Below, in pieces: positions 56,131 to 64,000 of a DNA stretch of 64,000 nt. The translations under genes and the position numbers were made by a program. Within the stretch, counting starts at the first letter, position 1; each line of letters opens with the position of its first letter. The notes under the pieces are model-generated. The model worked only from the letters and a program-made list of their open reading frames with translations. It was not told where the DNA came from and did no database searches. The DNA is taken from the NCBI GenBank assembly GCA_026315105.1, contig CM048745.1, positions 544,084,758 to 544,148,757 of the forward strand, read 5' to 3'. This DNA is from Locusta migratoria. Lineage: Eukaryota > Arthropoda > Insecta > Orthoptera > Acrididae.

Positions 56131-56435
56131 AGGAAACTACTCCGACACCTCCAGAGACGCCGACGCCAGCGTCTCAGCGACCGCCGACGCGCGGCCGCGG
56201 GTGCGGACCGCGAAGATGTGCCTTGCGGGGGAGGGGATTTAAGGCGGCCGACCGCCCTCAGCAACGCAGTTCGTCAGTGCACGTGATGATGGCGACATGT
56301 CTGTTCGCCGAAATATTGTGCCCGTTGGACACTATGGACCGGCTGTACACCCGTGGACTGTTCGATATATATGTCGATTGTACAGTATCAAACACAGTCA
56401 CAATTGTAACCAAGATCTGAATAAAATACTTTGTT
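56131..56435 (+). mobile_element. Penelope-like element 3' end
   Basis: GC-rich stretch, then the hammerhead-like fold (56279-56321) and CCCGTTGGACACTATGGACC with GTACACCCGTGGACTG, ending in CTGAATAAAATA near 56430. The same terminus, degraded and inverted, lies at 14615-14712. Confidence 0.75.
56279..56321 (+). ncRNA. Hammerhead-like ribozyme fold of the Penelope-like element
   Basis: Stem I GCAC/GTGC (56279-56282, 56318-56321), core GTGATGA (CUGANGA with C3 changed to G), extra T, stem II GGCGA/TCGCC (5 pairs, 9-base loop), GAA (56310-56312), stem III ATAT, cleavage-position base T. Minimal hammerheads with very short stem III are known in Penelope-like elements (established). The C3 change would weaken this copy. 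Confidence 0.55.
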
Positions 56436-58000
56436 GTTGTTATGGTCTTCAGTCCGGAGACTGGTTTGATGCAGCTCTCCACCCTACTCTATCCTGAGCA
56501 AGCCTTTTCATCTCCTCATAAGAACGACAACCCACATCTATTTGAATCTGCTTACTATACGCGTCTCTTGGCCTCCCTCTGCGATTTTTACCCCACACAC
56601 TTCCCTCCAATACTAAATTTACGATTCCTCGATGTCTAAGAATGTGTCCTACCAAGCGATCCCTTCTTTTAGTTAGGGTATGCCAAAAACTCCTTTTCTC
56701 GCCAATTCTGTTCAGTACCTCTTCATTAGTTATGTGATCTACCCACCTAATCTTCAACATTCTTCTGTAGCACCACATTTCAAAAGCCTCTATTCTCTTC
56801 CTGTCCGCACTGCTTATCGTCCATGTTTCACTCCCGTACAAGGCAACACTCCACACAAATGCCTTCAGAAAAGACTTCCTTACACTTAAATTAATATTCG
56901 ATGTTAGCAAATTTCTCTTTTTCAAAAATGCTTTTCTTCCCATTGCCATTCTGCATTTTATATCCTCTGTACTGCGACCATCGCATGTTATTCTACTACC
57001 CAAGTAACAAAACTCATCTACCACCTTCATTGTTTCGTTACCTAATCTAATTCCTTCAGCATCGCCTGATTTTCTAAGACCGCATTCCATTATTTTTGTT
57101 TTGCTCTTGTTAATGTTCATTTTGTACGCTCTCTTCAACACACTGTCCATTCCATTCAACTGCTCTTCCAGGTCGTTCGCTGTCTCTGACAGAATTACAA
57201 TGTCATCAGCAAAACGCAATGTTTTTATTTCTTCCCCCTGAACTTTAATCCCTATTCCAAAATTTTCCTTGCTTTCCTTCATCGCCTGCTCAATGTACAA
57301 ATTGAATAACATCGGAGAAAGGCTACAACCCCGTCTTACTCCCTTCCCAACTGATGCTTCCCTTTCATGCCCTTCGAGTCTAATAACTGCGGTCTGGCTT
57401 TTGTACAAGTTGTAGATAACTCTCCTTTCCCTGTATTTTACCCCTGCTGACTTCAGAATTTGAAAGTGTGTAGTCCAGTCAACATTGTCAAACGCTTTCT
57501 CCAAATCTACAAAGGCTAAAAATGTAGATTTGCCTTTCCTTAATCTATCTTCTAAGATAAGACGTAAGGTAAGTATTGCCTCCCGGGTTCCTACGTTCCT
57601 CCTGAATCCAAACTGATCTTCCCCTAGGTCAGCTTCTACCAGCTTTTCCATTCTCCTGTAGATAATTCGTGTTAAAATTTTGCAACCATGACTTATCAAA
57701 CTGATGGTTCTGTAATTTTCACACCTGTCTGCACCTGATTTCTTTGGAATGGGGATTATTACATTTTTCTTAAAGTCCGAGGGTACTTCGCCTGTCTCAT
57801 ACATCCTACACACCAGTTCAAATAGTTTTGTCATGGCTGGCTCTCCCAGAGACTTTAGTAGCTCTGAGGGTATGTCATCTACTCCTGGGGCCTTGTTCCG
57901 ACCTAGGTCTTTCAGGGCTCTGTGAAATTCATCTCTCAGTATAATATCTCCTATAATATCTCCTATTTCCATATTTATATTGTGTATGATATCTGACCTG
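56436..58000 (-). mobile_element. RTE-like LINE, 5'-truncated, well preserved
   Basis: Runs on the minus strand from about 58000 (first LINE-like residues just before the ATG at 57972; an in-frame TAG lies about 11 codons upstream of it) to an (AAC)n tail (ATAACAACAACAAAG) at 56433-56447. The tail and protein match the dead copy at 17376-21178. Confidence 0.85.
56449..57972 (-). CDS. RTE-like reverse transcriptase, 507 codons, intact
   Basis: RT finger KAPGVDDIPSELLK (27-40), NYRTISLISHGCKIL (86-100), QFGFRRNVGTREA (120-132), motif A FVDLEKAFDNV (154-164), GVRRGCSLSPMLFNLYIEQA (211-230), motif C RFADDIVIL (253-261). The post-RT region has YGSETWTISSADRKRIEAFE, then RHRGIVNLVLEG and KRLAQDRVGWRAASNQS just before the stop. 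The frame has no stop or shift, so the copy is young, but the apurinic endonuclease domain is lost to 5' truncation; the ATG is internal to the parent ORF. RT in this family primes on nicked DNA. The clade call (RTE rather than another) is from the post-RT motifs. Confidence 0.9.
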   Translation of the reverse strand: MEIGDIIGDIILRDEFHRALKDLGRNKAPGVDDIPSELLKSLGEPAMTKLFELVCRMYETGEVPSDFKKNVIIPIPKKSGADRCENYRTISLISHGCKILTRIIYRRMEKLVEADLGEDQFGFRRNVGTREAILTLRLILEDRLRKGKSTFLAFVDLEKAFDNVDWTTHFQILKSAGVKYRERRVIYNLYKSQTAVIRLEGHEREASVGKGVRRGCSLSPMLFNLYIEQAMKESKENFGIGIKVQGEEIKTLRFADDIVILSETANDLEEQLNGMDSVLKRAYKMNINKSKTKIMECGLRKSGDAEGIRLGNETMKVVDEFCYLGSRITCDGRSTEDIKCRMAMGRKAFLKKRNLLTSNINLSVRKSFLKAFVWSVALYGSETWTISSADRKRIEAFEMWCYRRMLKIRWVDHITNEEVLNRIGEKRSFWHTLTKRRDRLVGHILRHRGIVNLVLEGSVWGKNRRGRPRDAYSKQIQIDVGCRSYEEMKRLAQDRVGWRAASNQSPD

Positions 58001-58019
58001 ATCTAATTATCTGGAGTAG

Positions 58020-58460
58020 TCATGAGGCGAAATCCGTACGCAGCGCATGGGCAGGTACCCTACTGAACTGCATCGCGACCAACTCGGCTGGTCGTTGCTA
58101 GGCGACGAGACTGCTGGTTCACAGAGGGAGCGTGCCGCCGCACCGGCGCGACGGGGGCAAACGGAATTAGCGCGGACGTCCTCTGGCGCTGCAGGTCAGG
58201 GCGGTAGCGGCCGGAGTTTGGCATTCCTGGGGGAGGGGCAGGGCCTCCTTTTAATTAGGCGGCCCCCGCGCCGACGTGCGGTCGCGCCCAGCCCTGCCCT
58301 GTGGCCTGGCCACCCTCAGCCGCTGCCAAACGAGCAGCGCCCGGGACCGCCGAATTCAATGCCGCGCCGGAATAACAATGACCGCGGTGCGCCGTACCCC
58401 ACCTGCGGTGCTTTCAGCCAGCGCCAACCGCAGCGTATCCGGCACACCGGCTCCTACTGC
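58020..58460. other. GC- and CpG-rich segment, left flank of a transposon
   Basis: Very GC-rich compared with the window; many CG dinucleotides. A 172-codon frame at 58047-58565 crosses the transposon end at 58461 and is low in sequence complexity, so I do not call a gene. It could be an old CpG island or a TE leader. Confidence 0.35.
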
Positions 58461-58594
58461 CAGGGCCGGCGGAAGGGCCGGGCGAGCCGGGCGGCCGCCC
58501 GGGGCGTCAAATTTTACAGGGGTTTGGGGGGCGCCATGATCCTTGCTAAATTTATATTATCGTAAACAGTGAAACTTTTTCATAAATTGTGTAG

Positions 58595-59803
58595 TAGAGA
58601 CGGGAAAACTAAAACATGTGATGGTTTCGAAACGAATGAAACCGTGGTATTTGTGGTTTCGAAACACTGTTTCGAAACCATGAAACCGTGAAGCAATGTA
58701 TGTTTTGTCATGAAATCTTCGTTCTAGGAGGTCAATTTTTTCACTATGTGGACAAGGGTACATACAAGAACCTGTCAACGATAGAGTATATATTTCCTTC
58801 TTGGTCTGTACGGAACATGTTGATAAAGATTTTCTTCCGTGTTGTTGATGTTGCCAACACAGTCACACGAGGCCGCCAGTATGGTAGGTAAAAGTTTGCC
58901 CCGTTGGAACTCACAAACTGCAAAACGGTACGCATATTACAGTGATGGATCATAAATGCTACTTTCTATACATACTAAATAAATTATAGGGAATAAAGGG
59001 CACACTAGATAATCAGAAGAAATGCTATGGAATTACAAAAATAATAAAGTAACAGGCAAGTTCACCGCTTGTACGTCTTGACCGTTACACCACCGCCGCA
59101 ATTCTTTTAACATGAGTGTCGAAAAATTATAACGACAGTAGGTAACTTCGTTTTCGATCATAAGAAACCAACTCTAACACGAGATTAAATATGCGATCTA
59201 CTCTTGTTAGTATAGAAAATGTCATTTCAGGCTTCATGTTGTGTCTTATTTTAAAGAATGTAGTTTCACTCCCGTGTTTTTAATATGGCAGATAAACCTA
59301 GCATTTAACTGCTTATTTCAGTGCAAATAGTGAACGTTATTTTATTGTTCTTTTACATTTATAAAGCAGACATTATGTCATTTCGGAATACAGCAATCTC
59401 TTGCAAACGAATCTTGATATCAGTAATCTTAAGCTGCAGACTCAAGAGTGTGAACTACTATTTGACACTCTCTAAATGGTTAATATACTAGTATCTGTGT
59501 ATATGTGTATCTGTGTGGAGCTTCAGTAAAATGAAACGCCACATTTCGATACCATTAGTCTGTTCCACCTTTCTGCATTAGTGGTTTGAAACACCGGTGT
59601 TGTGAAATCGACATTAAATCGTGAAACCGACACGATACCGTGAAACCGACAAGAAGAAACGGTTTCAGTGTATCGACAATCGACCGCGAATGTGATCTGA
59701 AACAGAACGGAATGAAACCGTGAGAGATGCCGGTTTTGAAACACTGAAACTGTTGTGTGTATCGAAACCTGGTTTCGAAACCATGAAACTGTAGCCAACT
59801 CTA
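58595..59803. mobile_element. Non-autonomous hAT-like element with perfect 8-bp duplication
   Basis: TTGTGTAG at 58587-58594 and again at 59804-59811. Ends TAGAGACGGG and (reverse) TAGAGTTGGC share TAGAG and GG. Within 100-200 bp of each end GGTTTCGAAAC and GAAACCGTG motifs recur many times (for example 58623, 58657, 58668, 59620, 59722, 59771), like hAT subterminal repeats. 1209 bp, no coding potential. Confidence 0.8.
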
Positions 59804-60276
59804 TTGTGTAGCAACATTCATACCTGCCAACTCTCCCGATTTAGGCACGAGTCTCCTTATTTTTCACTTTTTCTCCCGCCTCCCGATTTTGCCATTATTT
59901 CTCCCGATTTTTAGCTTTTGTCCTGAAACCCAAGATTAGTTTTTACGCCAATAGTCAAAATTCCTTTGTTCATTTATCAGTTAAAAATAAATAAGTATCG
60001 AAATTCATAGAACGTAGGAGTTGCGCTTGACTAATAACGATTGTTCTGCTCTTTGCACGTATTTGCTAGTGCACATGTAGTGTTTCGATGTTGTACTGTT
60101 TTTGAATATGATGTTTTGTTATTGTACGTAAGTGAAATCGCTTCAATGGTTTTTTAATCGCTGGTAATTCTTGTGATTGAATAGTTAGGAGCATCAGTTA
60201 CATACGCGAATTCAGAAAGGCAACTTTCGTGTAAACAGCTATTTTACGTGATTATGGGATTTCAATTCAGTGTTAT
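59804..60276. other. Unassigned; possible further transposon end at 59819
   Basis: CTGCCAACTCTCCCGATT at about 59825, with further CTCCCGATTT repeats to 59910, resembles the CTCCGGGC-rich end at 3145. No partner end found. Confidence 0.35.
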
Positions 60277-60535
60277 GTGTTCCAGTATGGCAAAATAATT
60301 TTTCACGTCCTGCGCATGAAGCCTTACTACGATCCTGAAGAGCAGGTAGACGGCAATAGCTTCTTGTTCAAGGACTCTAAGGACGGTAATGTTTCTGATG
60401 AAGCCACGACAGGAATGTCTGTCGTCGATAATCGCGGAGAAGGGGAAGGGAAGGATTCTCTTGAACCTACATACAGAGGACCCATGACAAGGTCAAGATC
60501 CAGGACATTACAGCTGGCTCCACAGGGATCAAAAC
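60277..60535 (+). pseudogene. Ty3/gypsy Pol C-terminal tail, plus strand
   Basis: The frame starts in HVLRMKPYYDPEEQ (the H-V-x-R-M/L-K-P-Y end of gypsy integrases), then an acidic spacer and RGPMTRSRSR, typical of the last residues of Pol. The reading frame beyond about 60535 runs antisense through a second gypsy fragment and is not meaningful. RT and integrase core are absent. Confidence 0.7.
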
Positions 60536-61965
60536 AGAGGGTCGCTGTTGTTGATGGTTATTCTTGCGACACAAGTTCCTGCTGGCTGGACGTACTTTCC
60601 ATTCGCGACCTTCAGCACAGTTGCCCCTGTACCACAGAACATTGTCTTCTTTAGTGTGCGGTGGTAATTATCCGACAATACAGAAAAAGACGCTCCTGAA
60701 TCAACAAGTGCCCGGACAGGTTGGCCGTCGATTATGACATCTATGAGATTTCCCAACATCTTAGCGACTGTCGTCCATGGAGGATTTTCATCTGCGGCGG
60801 CCTCACCTTCGTAGATGGTCGCCTCGCTTAGTTATCCTGGGCGCGGCGGCTAGGGAAGCGGCTGGTACCTCAGTACGGCGATGGTGAACGGCTGCGGCGC
60901 GTCGGGGAGCGACCTCATCTAGGGTACGGCGATGGGCTTCTTCCCATAGGTCGACTGAACTCATCGGCAGGTGATTGCCTGGGATAGAACTGCTCTGATG
61001 GCTGACGTCTTGCGGCAAAATAATCGTCGAATACTCGCCTCCTCTCTCTGCAGTAGCGTATGACATGTCCAGGGCGCCCACAGTGGAAACACAATGATGT
61101 GTTGTCTTCTGTCCTCCAGACGTCTGTTCTGCGAGCGTGAATGTTGCTGGGGGAGTTGGTTGTGGCCGCGTTAGCCGGTTCATAGGCTGCCGTTTGGCGG
61201 CTGCGGCGTATGTCATAGCAGGGCGACGCCATTCTTTACGTCGGGTGCGATTGGCGGGGCAGACAGGAGCTAATGTCTGAAATACCTCTTCCTCAGCGGC
61301 GTCGGCTCCCTCGTGACTTACATGGCTTACATCCATGGCCGTAATCTGATGCTCGCTCGGTCTAATAGTTCCGGCTGCAATGCACTGTTGTAATTCTTCT
61401 CTCACAATTTGTCGTGTGAGAGAAGCGAAGTCATGCTGGTCTTCCACAACGGCCATAGGGAAGAGTCGGCCGTACTTCTAGCGTATAACTCTCCTTTGTT
61501 GCATCTCTTCAATACGTTGGCACCACTTGATGAACTCTTCTGTCGTAGCGACGCCTTTTATCAGAAGGGCTTGCTACATGTCTTCTGCTATACCCTTCAT
61601 CAGGTGCGTGATTTTGTCGGCCTCAGTCATGTTCGGATTGACAGTGTTACACAGGGTCAAAACATTATGTATGTTCTTCCGCCGAGCGGATTTGTCGCTG
61701 TCGGTCTCCAAACGTCTTCTTAAGTTCCGCCTGGAACGTTTCCCAGTCATTCAGTTTGTCTTCGTTGTTCTCGAACCACTGCTGGGCTGTTCCGTCCAGG
61801 TAGAAATAAACGTTGGCCAGGCACATCGTATGATTCCACCTATTGTACTTGGCGACTCGGTCGAATCCTTTTAGTCATTTATTGGGATTCTGTCCAGCGT
61901 CTCCAGAGAACACCGACGGGTATCTGATGTGCAGCTGGCTTATTGCTGGTTTCGTCTCCATCGTT
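60529..61965 (-). pseudogene. Ty3/gypsy Gag and protease, minus strand, broken
   Basis: Starts with ATG near 61963 (METKPAISQLHIRYPSVFSG), one in-frame TGA where the family has Trp (N-K-*-L), then RVAKYNRWNHTMCLANVYFY, LDGTAQQWFENNEDKLNDWE (retrotransposon Gag domain). After frameshifts, the 61456-60803 frame carries DFASLTRQIVREELQQCIA; the 61232-60915 frame has the zinc knuckle CFHCGRPGHVIRYCRERR; the 60759-60529 frame has the protease VDSGASFSVLS. The element stops inside the protease at 60529, where the plus-strand Pol tail begins. Inactive; a different lineage from the element at 1-1861. Confidence 0.85.
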
Positions 61966-62159
61966 CTTCTGATAATGCGGACTTTCGGAAGGATGTACTT
62001 GGTATTCCCTTGTATTCCGGTTCTAGTCCGTGTAAGCGACGGCTTCTACGTTGCCTAATCGGAGCCACGGTGATCCAGCTGTTGCACAGGATACCCGACG
62101 CCTCCACGAAACAATGTCGCGTTGAAATGGGAGCAGGCTTGACTTCGAAGGCAACTGAA

Positions 62160-62350
62160 CACAGCACTTATACTCAAAGTACGTTTATTACGAACTCAAC
62201 ATACACGCAGCACTGACTGCCTCTCAGGCAGAGTGCTCTGCTATTTATACACAGACAGAATTTACCAGAAATTAGAAGAACAGTTAACATAAGAAACAGG
62301 TAGAATTTACAAGTGAACATAAGAAAGATGTAGAACCTTCTGGAATTGTT
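62160..62350 (-). repeat. Probable LTR end or leader of the minus-strand gypsy
   Basis: Upstream of the Gag start on the minus strand lies AGTTCGTAATAAACGTAC, a polyadenylation-like signal, preceded by a TATA-like GTATAAATAGCAGAG. This fits an LTR, but no second copy is in the window to set borders. Confidence 0.4.
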
Positions 62351-62370
62351 AATTACAAAGAAATAAATTT

Positions 62371-62445
62371 TTCCCGGTGGGTGGGATTGAACCGGCGACA
62401 TTCAGTACCGCAGTCCGTGACGCTATCCCCTGCGCCACGCCGGCA
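62371..62445 (-). mobile_element. tRNA-like SINE head (family F)
   Basis: Minus strand GCCGGCGTGGCGCAGGGGA (A box) and CCGGTTCAATCCC (B box), followed by non-tRNA sequence. Acceptor ends do not form a normal tRNA, so a SINE head is more likely than a gene. Confidence 0.55.
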
Positions 62446-63059
62446 GTCAGAGTTCGCTGTCTCTCGCGCCAAAATATTTGTATATTCTTTTGTTCATATA
62501 TGTGTTTTCTTTCGCAGTTAACAAGGTTGTTTATGTATCTATGTGTAAATAAATGCTGTATCGCATCATCAATCTTAATTTTATATAAATCGTTGTTTCT
62601 GGAATCGTTCTGTAAATCTCTAATCAGTGACGTAGAATATTCTGAATGCTCATGTGAAAATAATTGTTTCGTACATCGTTAATCAAAACTTACTCTGTGT
62701 ATTTAACTGACAAAAGTTAAGTTCTTACTCAGTTTGATAATTGATTCTTATAGTTGTAGTTATAGAGTTCAAGGAGTTGCCCTCTAAAAGCAGCTATCTG
62801 TAAGGCAGTAATGCCAACGGGGTTGTAGAGGGCGCCATATGGATTCTTTGCCCGGGTGGTATTTTCCCTTTCCGCCGGCCCTGCGTACTGCGACTGCACG
62901 AGTGAGCCATTGTTTTCAGAAAGTAAAAATAGCACACATCTTTGTAAAATTTCAAGATATCCATGTTGGACACGAACTGCAGCTGCAGCGTAAATTGACG
63001 GTTTATTTTCGTTAAAAGAATTGCAACCAGCTGCCTCTTTGGATGTTTTTTTATTTAAT
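62446..63059. other. Unassigned, including the right end of the composite at 62866-62883
   Basis: AT-rich to about 62760, then a short stretch with GGGCGCCATATGG before the CCGCCGGCCCTG terminus. A 68-codon minus frame at 62729-62935 crosses the terminus and is not called. Confidence 0.35.
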
Positions 63060-63101
63060 CCAGAACTAGATTTCGACCCACTGCAGGCTCATCTTCAGTG
63101 G
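63060..63101 (-). ncRNA. Hammerhead-like fold with exact CTGAAGA core
   Basis: Minus strand: stem I CCA/TGG (only 3 pairs), core CTGAAGA (63092-63098, exact CUGANGA), extra T, stem II GAGCC/GGGTC (one mismatch), GAA, stem III ATCTAGTT, cleavage-position base C. AATAAAA follows within 15 bp. The host repeat is not identified. Confidence 0.4.
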
Positions 63102-63223
63102 CCACTTTACAGGAACATTTCCGCTAAGTGTAGGTTATGCTGTCATGTTGGTTCTGGTAACATAACTGAACTTTAGTAAGCGAGAACAGAATAACCGGAA
63201 TTAAACGTATAGTAATTTAATGT

Positions 63224-64000
63224 GCAGGGTGTCCAGAAGAGGGCTCCCTGATTTCAAAATTAAATATCTTGAAAACAAAGATCGATAGAGGAATGCAGTA
63301 AACGGTGTTTTTATTATGAACGCTGTAACAAGTACCTACAGCAGTTTGAAATAATAGTTACAAAAGCTGCTAACAGATGGCGCTGTACGCTGTACAGCTC
63401 ATATCAGCAATATAAGTGATATAATCGTATGAAAACACTCTTTGCAAACAATCACATCACAATGTTTTCAAAATGTTCACCATTGGCACTACAGAGGTGG
63501 CGCAAACGAAGAATGAAATTCGCCGTCACATTTCGTAGTGTCTCAACCGAAATGGATTCACATGCCACGGAGATCGCCGATACAAGCTCGTCCAGCGTGG
63601 CGGGATGCTTCGGGTAGAGCATGTCTTTCACTGTGCCCCACAAAAAGTCACAGGGAGTCAAATCCGGCGAATATGGAGGCCAATCCATGCCTGAACCAGT
63701 AAATTTGGGATATTCCAAAGCAATGACTCGATTCCCGAAGTATTCATCAAGAAAGCGAAACACTTGTTCGGTCCCATGTGGTCGGGCTCCATCCTGCACA
63801 AACCATTCAGTACCTGGTCGATCCTCTAATGCTTGTTGTGTGGCGACAAATAGTTCCAAAATTGCAACGTAACGTGCACCAGTGACCGTTTCTCGAATGA
63901 TAAAAGGGCCAATAACGCCTCTGCTGCATACCATGTTCGCTGCCGTTCACGCTCTGGCGCGTGTAAACGTTACTAGAGTCAGGTGGCGCTCACGCTGTGG
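63224..64000 (-). mobile_element. Mariner-like DDE transposon, 3' end, cut by the window edge
   Basis: The right-hand part is the transposase frame at 63452-63934; the region to 63224 is its 3' flank, with CAGGGTGTCC at 63226 as a plausible terminus. The 5' part lies beyond 64000. Confidence 0.6.
63452..63934 (-). CDS. Mariner-like DDE_3 transposase, C-terminal 160 codons
   Basis: RGVIGPFIIRETVTGARYVA (5-24), then WFVQDGARPHGTEQVFRFLD (44-63) with the second catalytic Asp at about 48, then WPPYSPDLTPCDFLWGTVKD (85-104) with the third at about 91. The end, RLRHLCSANGEHFENIV, is typical. Conservation is good and no stop interrupts it. The ATG is probably internal: the family continues upstream, where an in-frame TGA occurs about four codons before it. 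Related to the DUF4817-type copy at 12647-13500 but clearly another subfamily. Confidence 0.85.
   Translation of the reverse strand: MVCSRGVIGPFIIRETVTGARYVAILELFVATQQALEDRPGTEWFVQDGARPHGTEQVFRFLDEYFGNRVIALEYPKFTGSGMDWPPYSPDLTPCDFLWGTVKDMLYPKHPATLDELVSAISVACESISVETLRNVTANFILRLRHLCSANGEHFENIVM

Larger units (their letters stand above)
58461..62883. mobile_element. hAT-like composite with matched inverted ends and 8-bp duplication
   Basis: The left end reads CAGGGCCGGCGGAAGGG; the reverse complement of the right end reads CAGGGCCGGCGGAAAGGG. Flanking 8-mers are CCTACTGC (58453-58460) and CGTACTGC (62884-62891), 7/8 identical. GCCCGGG and GGCGCC motifs recur just inside both ends. The 4.4-kb interior contains a second hAT-like element, two gypsy fragments and a tRNA-like head, so an originally short element has grown by insertions. 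No transposase belonging to these ends is seen. Confidence 0.65.

Noticed and set aside
58047..58565. 172-codon Arg/Pro/Gly-rich frame
   Set aside because: It reads a GC-rich block and continues into a transposon terminus at 58461; GC-rich DNA gives long frames by chance.
62371..62445. Possible tRNA gene on the minus strand
   Set aside because: Boxes A and B are good but the arms do not fold as a tRNA; treated as a SINE head.
1..64000. CRISPR array, operon, bacterial promoter or riboswitch
   Set aside because: No regularly spaced repeats or bacterial gene organisation; the content is eukaryotic repeat DNA.

Overview
The window is eukaryotic repeat DNA, most likely from a large-genome polyneopteran insect (an orthopteran is my best guess). 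That guess rests on familiarity with the repeat types: a tRNA-headed SINE whose 3' end reads TTTGAACA, CR1-like LINEs ending in GTAGATGTAGATG-type tails, an RTE-like LINE ending in (AAC)n, a Penelope-like element, and Tc1/mariner, Tigger and hAT transposons. I find no convincing host gene, no intact tRNA or rRNA gene, and no bacterial-type feature. Almost everything recognisable is a transposable element or a fragment of one, often nested, so the value of the window is in its mobile elements and their structures.

Layout. 1-2563 (minus): the 5' part of a young Ty3/gypsy-like element (LTR, primer-binding site, gag-protease frame open off the left edge); a nearly identical solo LTR lies in the other orientation at 8082-8550 with a 5-bp duplication. 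3145-4083: a decayed hAT element with inverted ends and a near-perfect 8-bp duplication; 4742-5401: a hAT transposase C-terminus. 7506-9842: two fold-back elements and a self-complementary microsatellite. 10.5-17.1 kb: LINE tails, a DUF4817-type DDE transposase, a Penelope terminus and a Tigger fragment. 17.4-21.2 kb: a dead RTE-like LINE split by a SINE and by an unidentified 1.8-kb insertion. 21.28-23.21 kb: an element with long inverted ends that carries a 545-bp palindrome. 23.3-25.3 kb: a small tandem duplication and two SINEs.

28.2-35.0 kb: two 1.25-kb inverted arms about 3.8 kb apart enclose a CR1-like LINE; a SINE nested in a SINE sits in the right arm. 37.9-44.2 kb: SINEs, a LINE tail, a mariner split by a SINE and a gag-like remnant. 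47.2-54.0 kb: the 5' end of another LTR element (gag-like coiled coil, Lys-type primer-binding site), tRNA-Ser-like SINEs, a mariner and a Tc1 relic. 55.4-58.0 kb: two SINEs, a Penelope-like endonuclease end and a well-preserved RTE-like reverse transcriptase. 58.46-62.88 kb: a composite bounded by matching inverted ends and a 7/8 duplication, containing a second hAT-like element with a perfect 8-bp duplication and two oppositely oriented gypsy fragments. 63.2-64.0 kb: a DDE transposase running off the right edge.

Most notable: five sites in four repeats (21305, 23146, 29558, 56279, 63060) share the layout stem I / CUGANGA-like / U / stem II / GAA / palindromic stem III / H / stem I, which resembles minimal hammerhead ribozymes. 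One lies in a Penelope-like element, where hammerheads are known; the others lie in repeats with inverted ends or in unassigned repeats. Long stretches (for example 25.3-28.2, 35.0-37.9, 44.2-47.2 kb) hold nothing I can identify.
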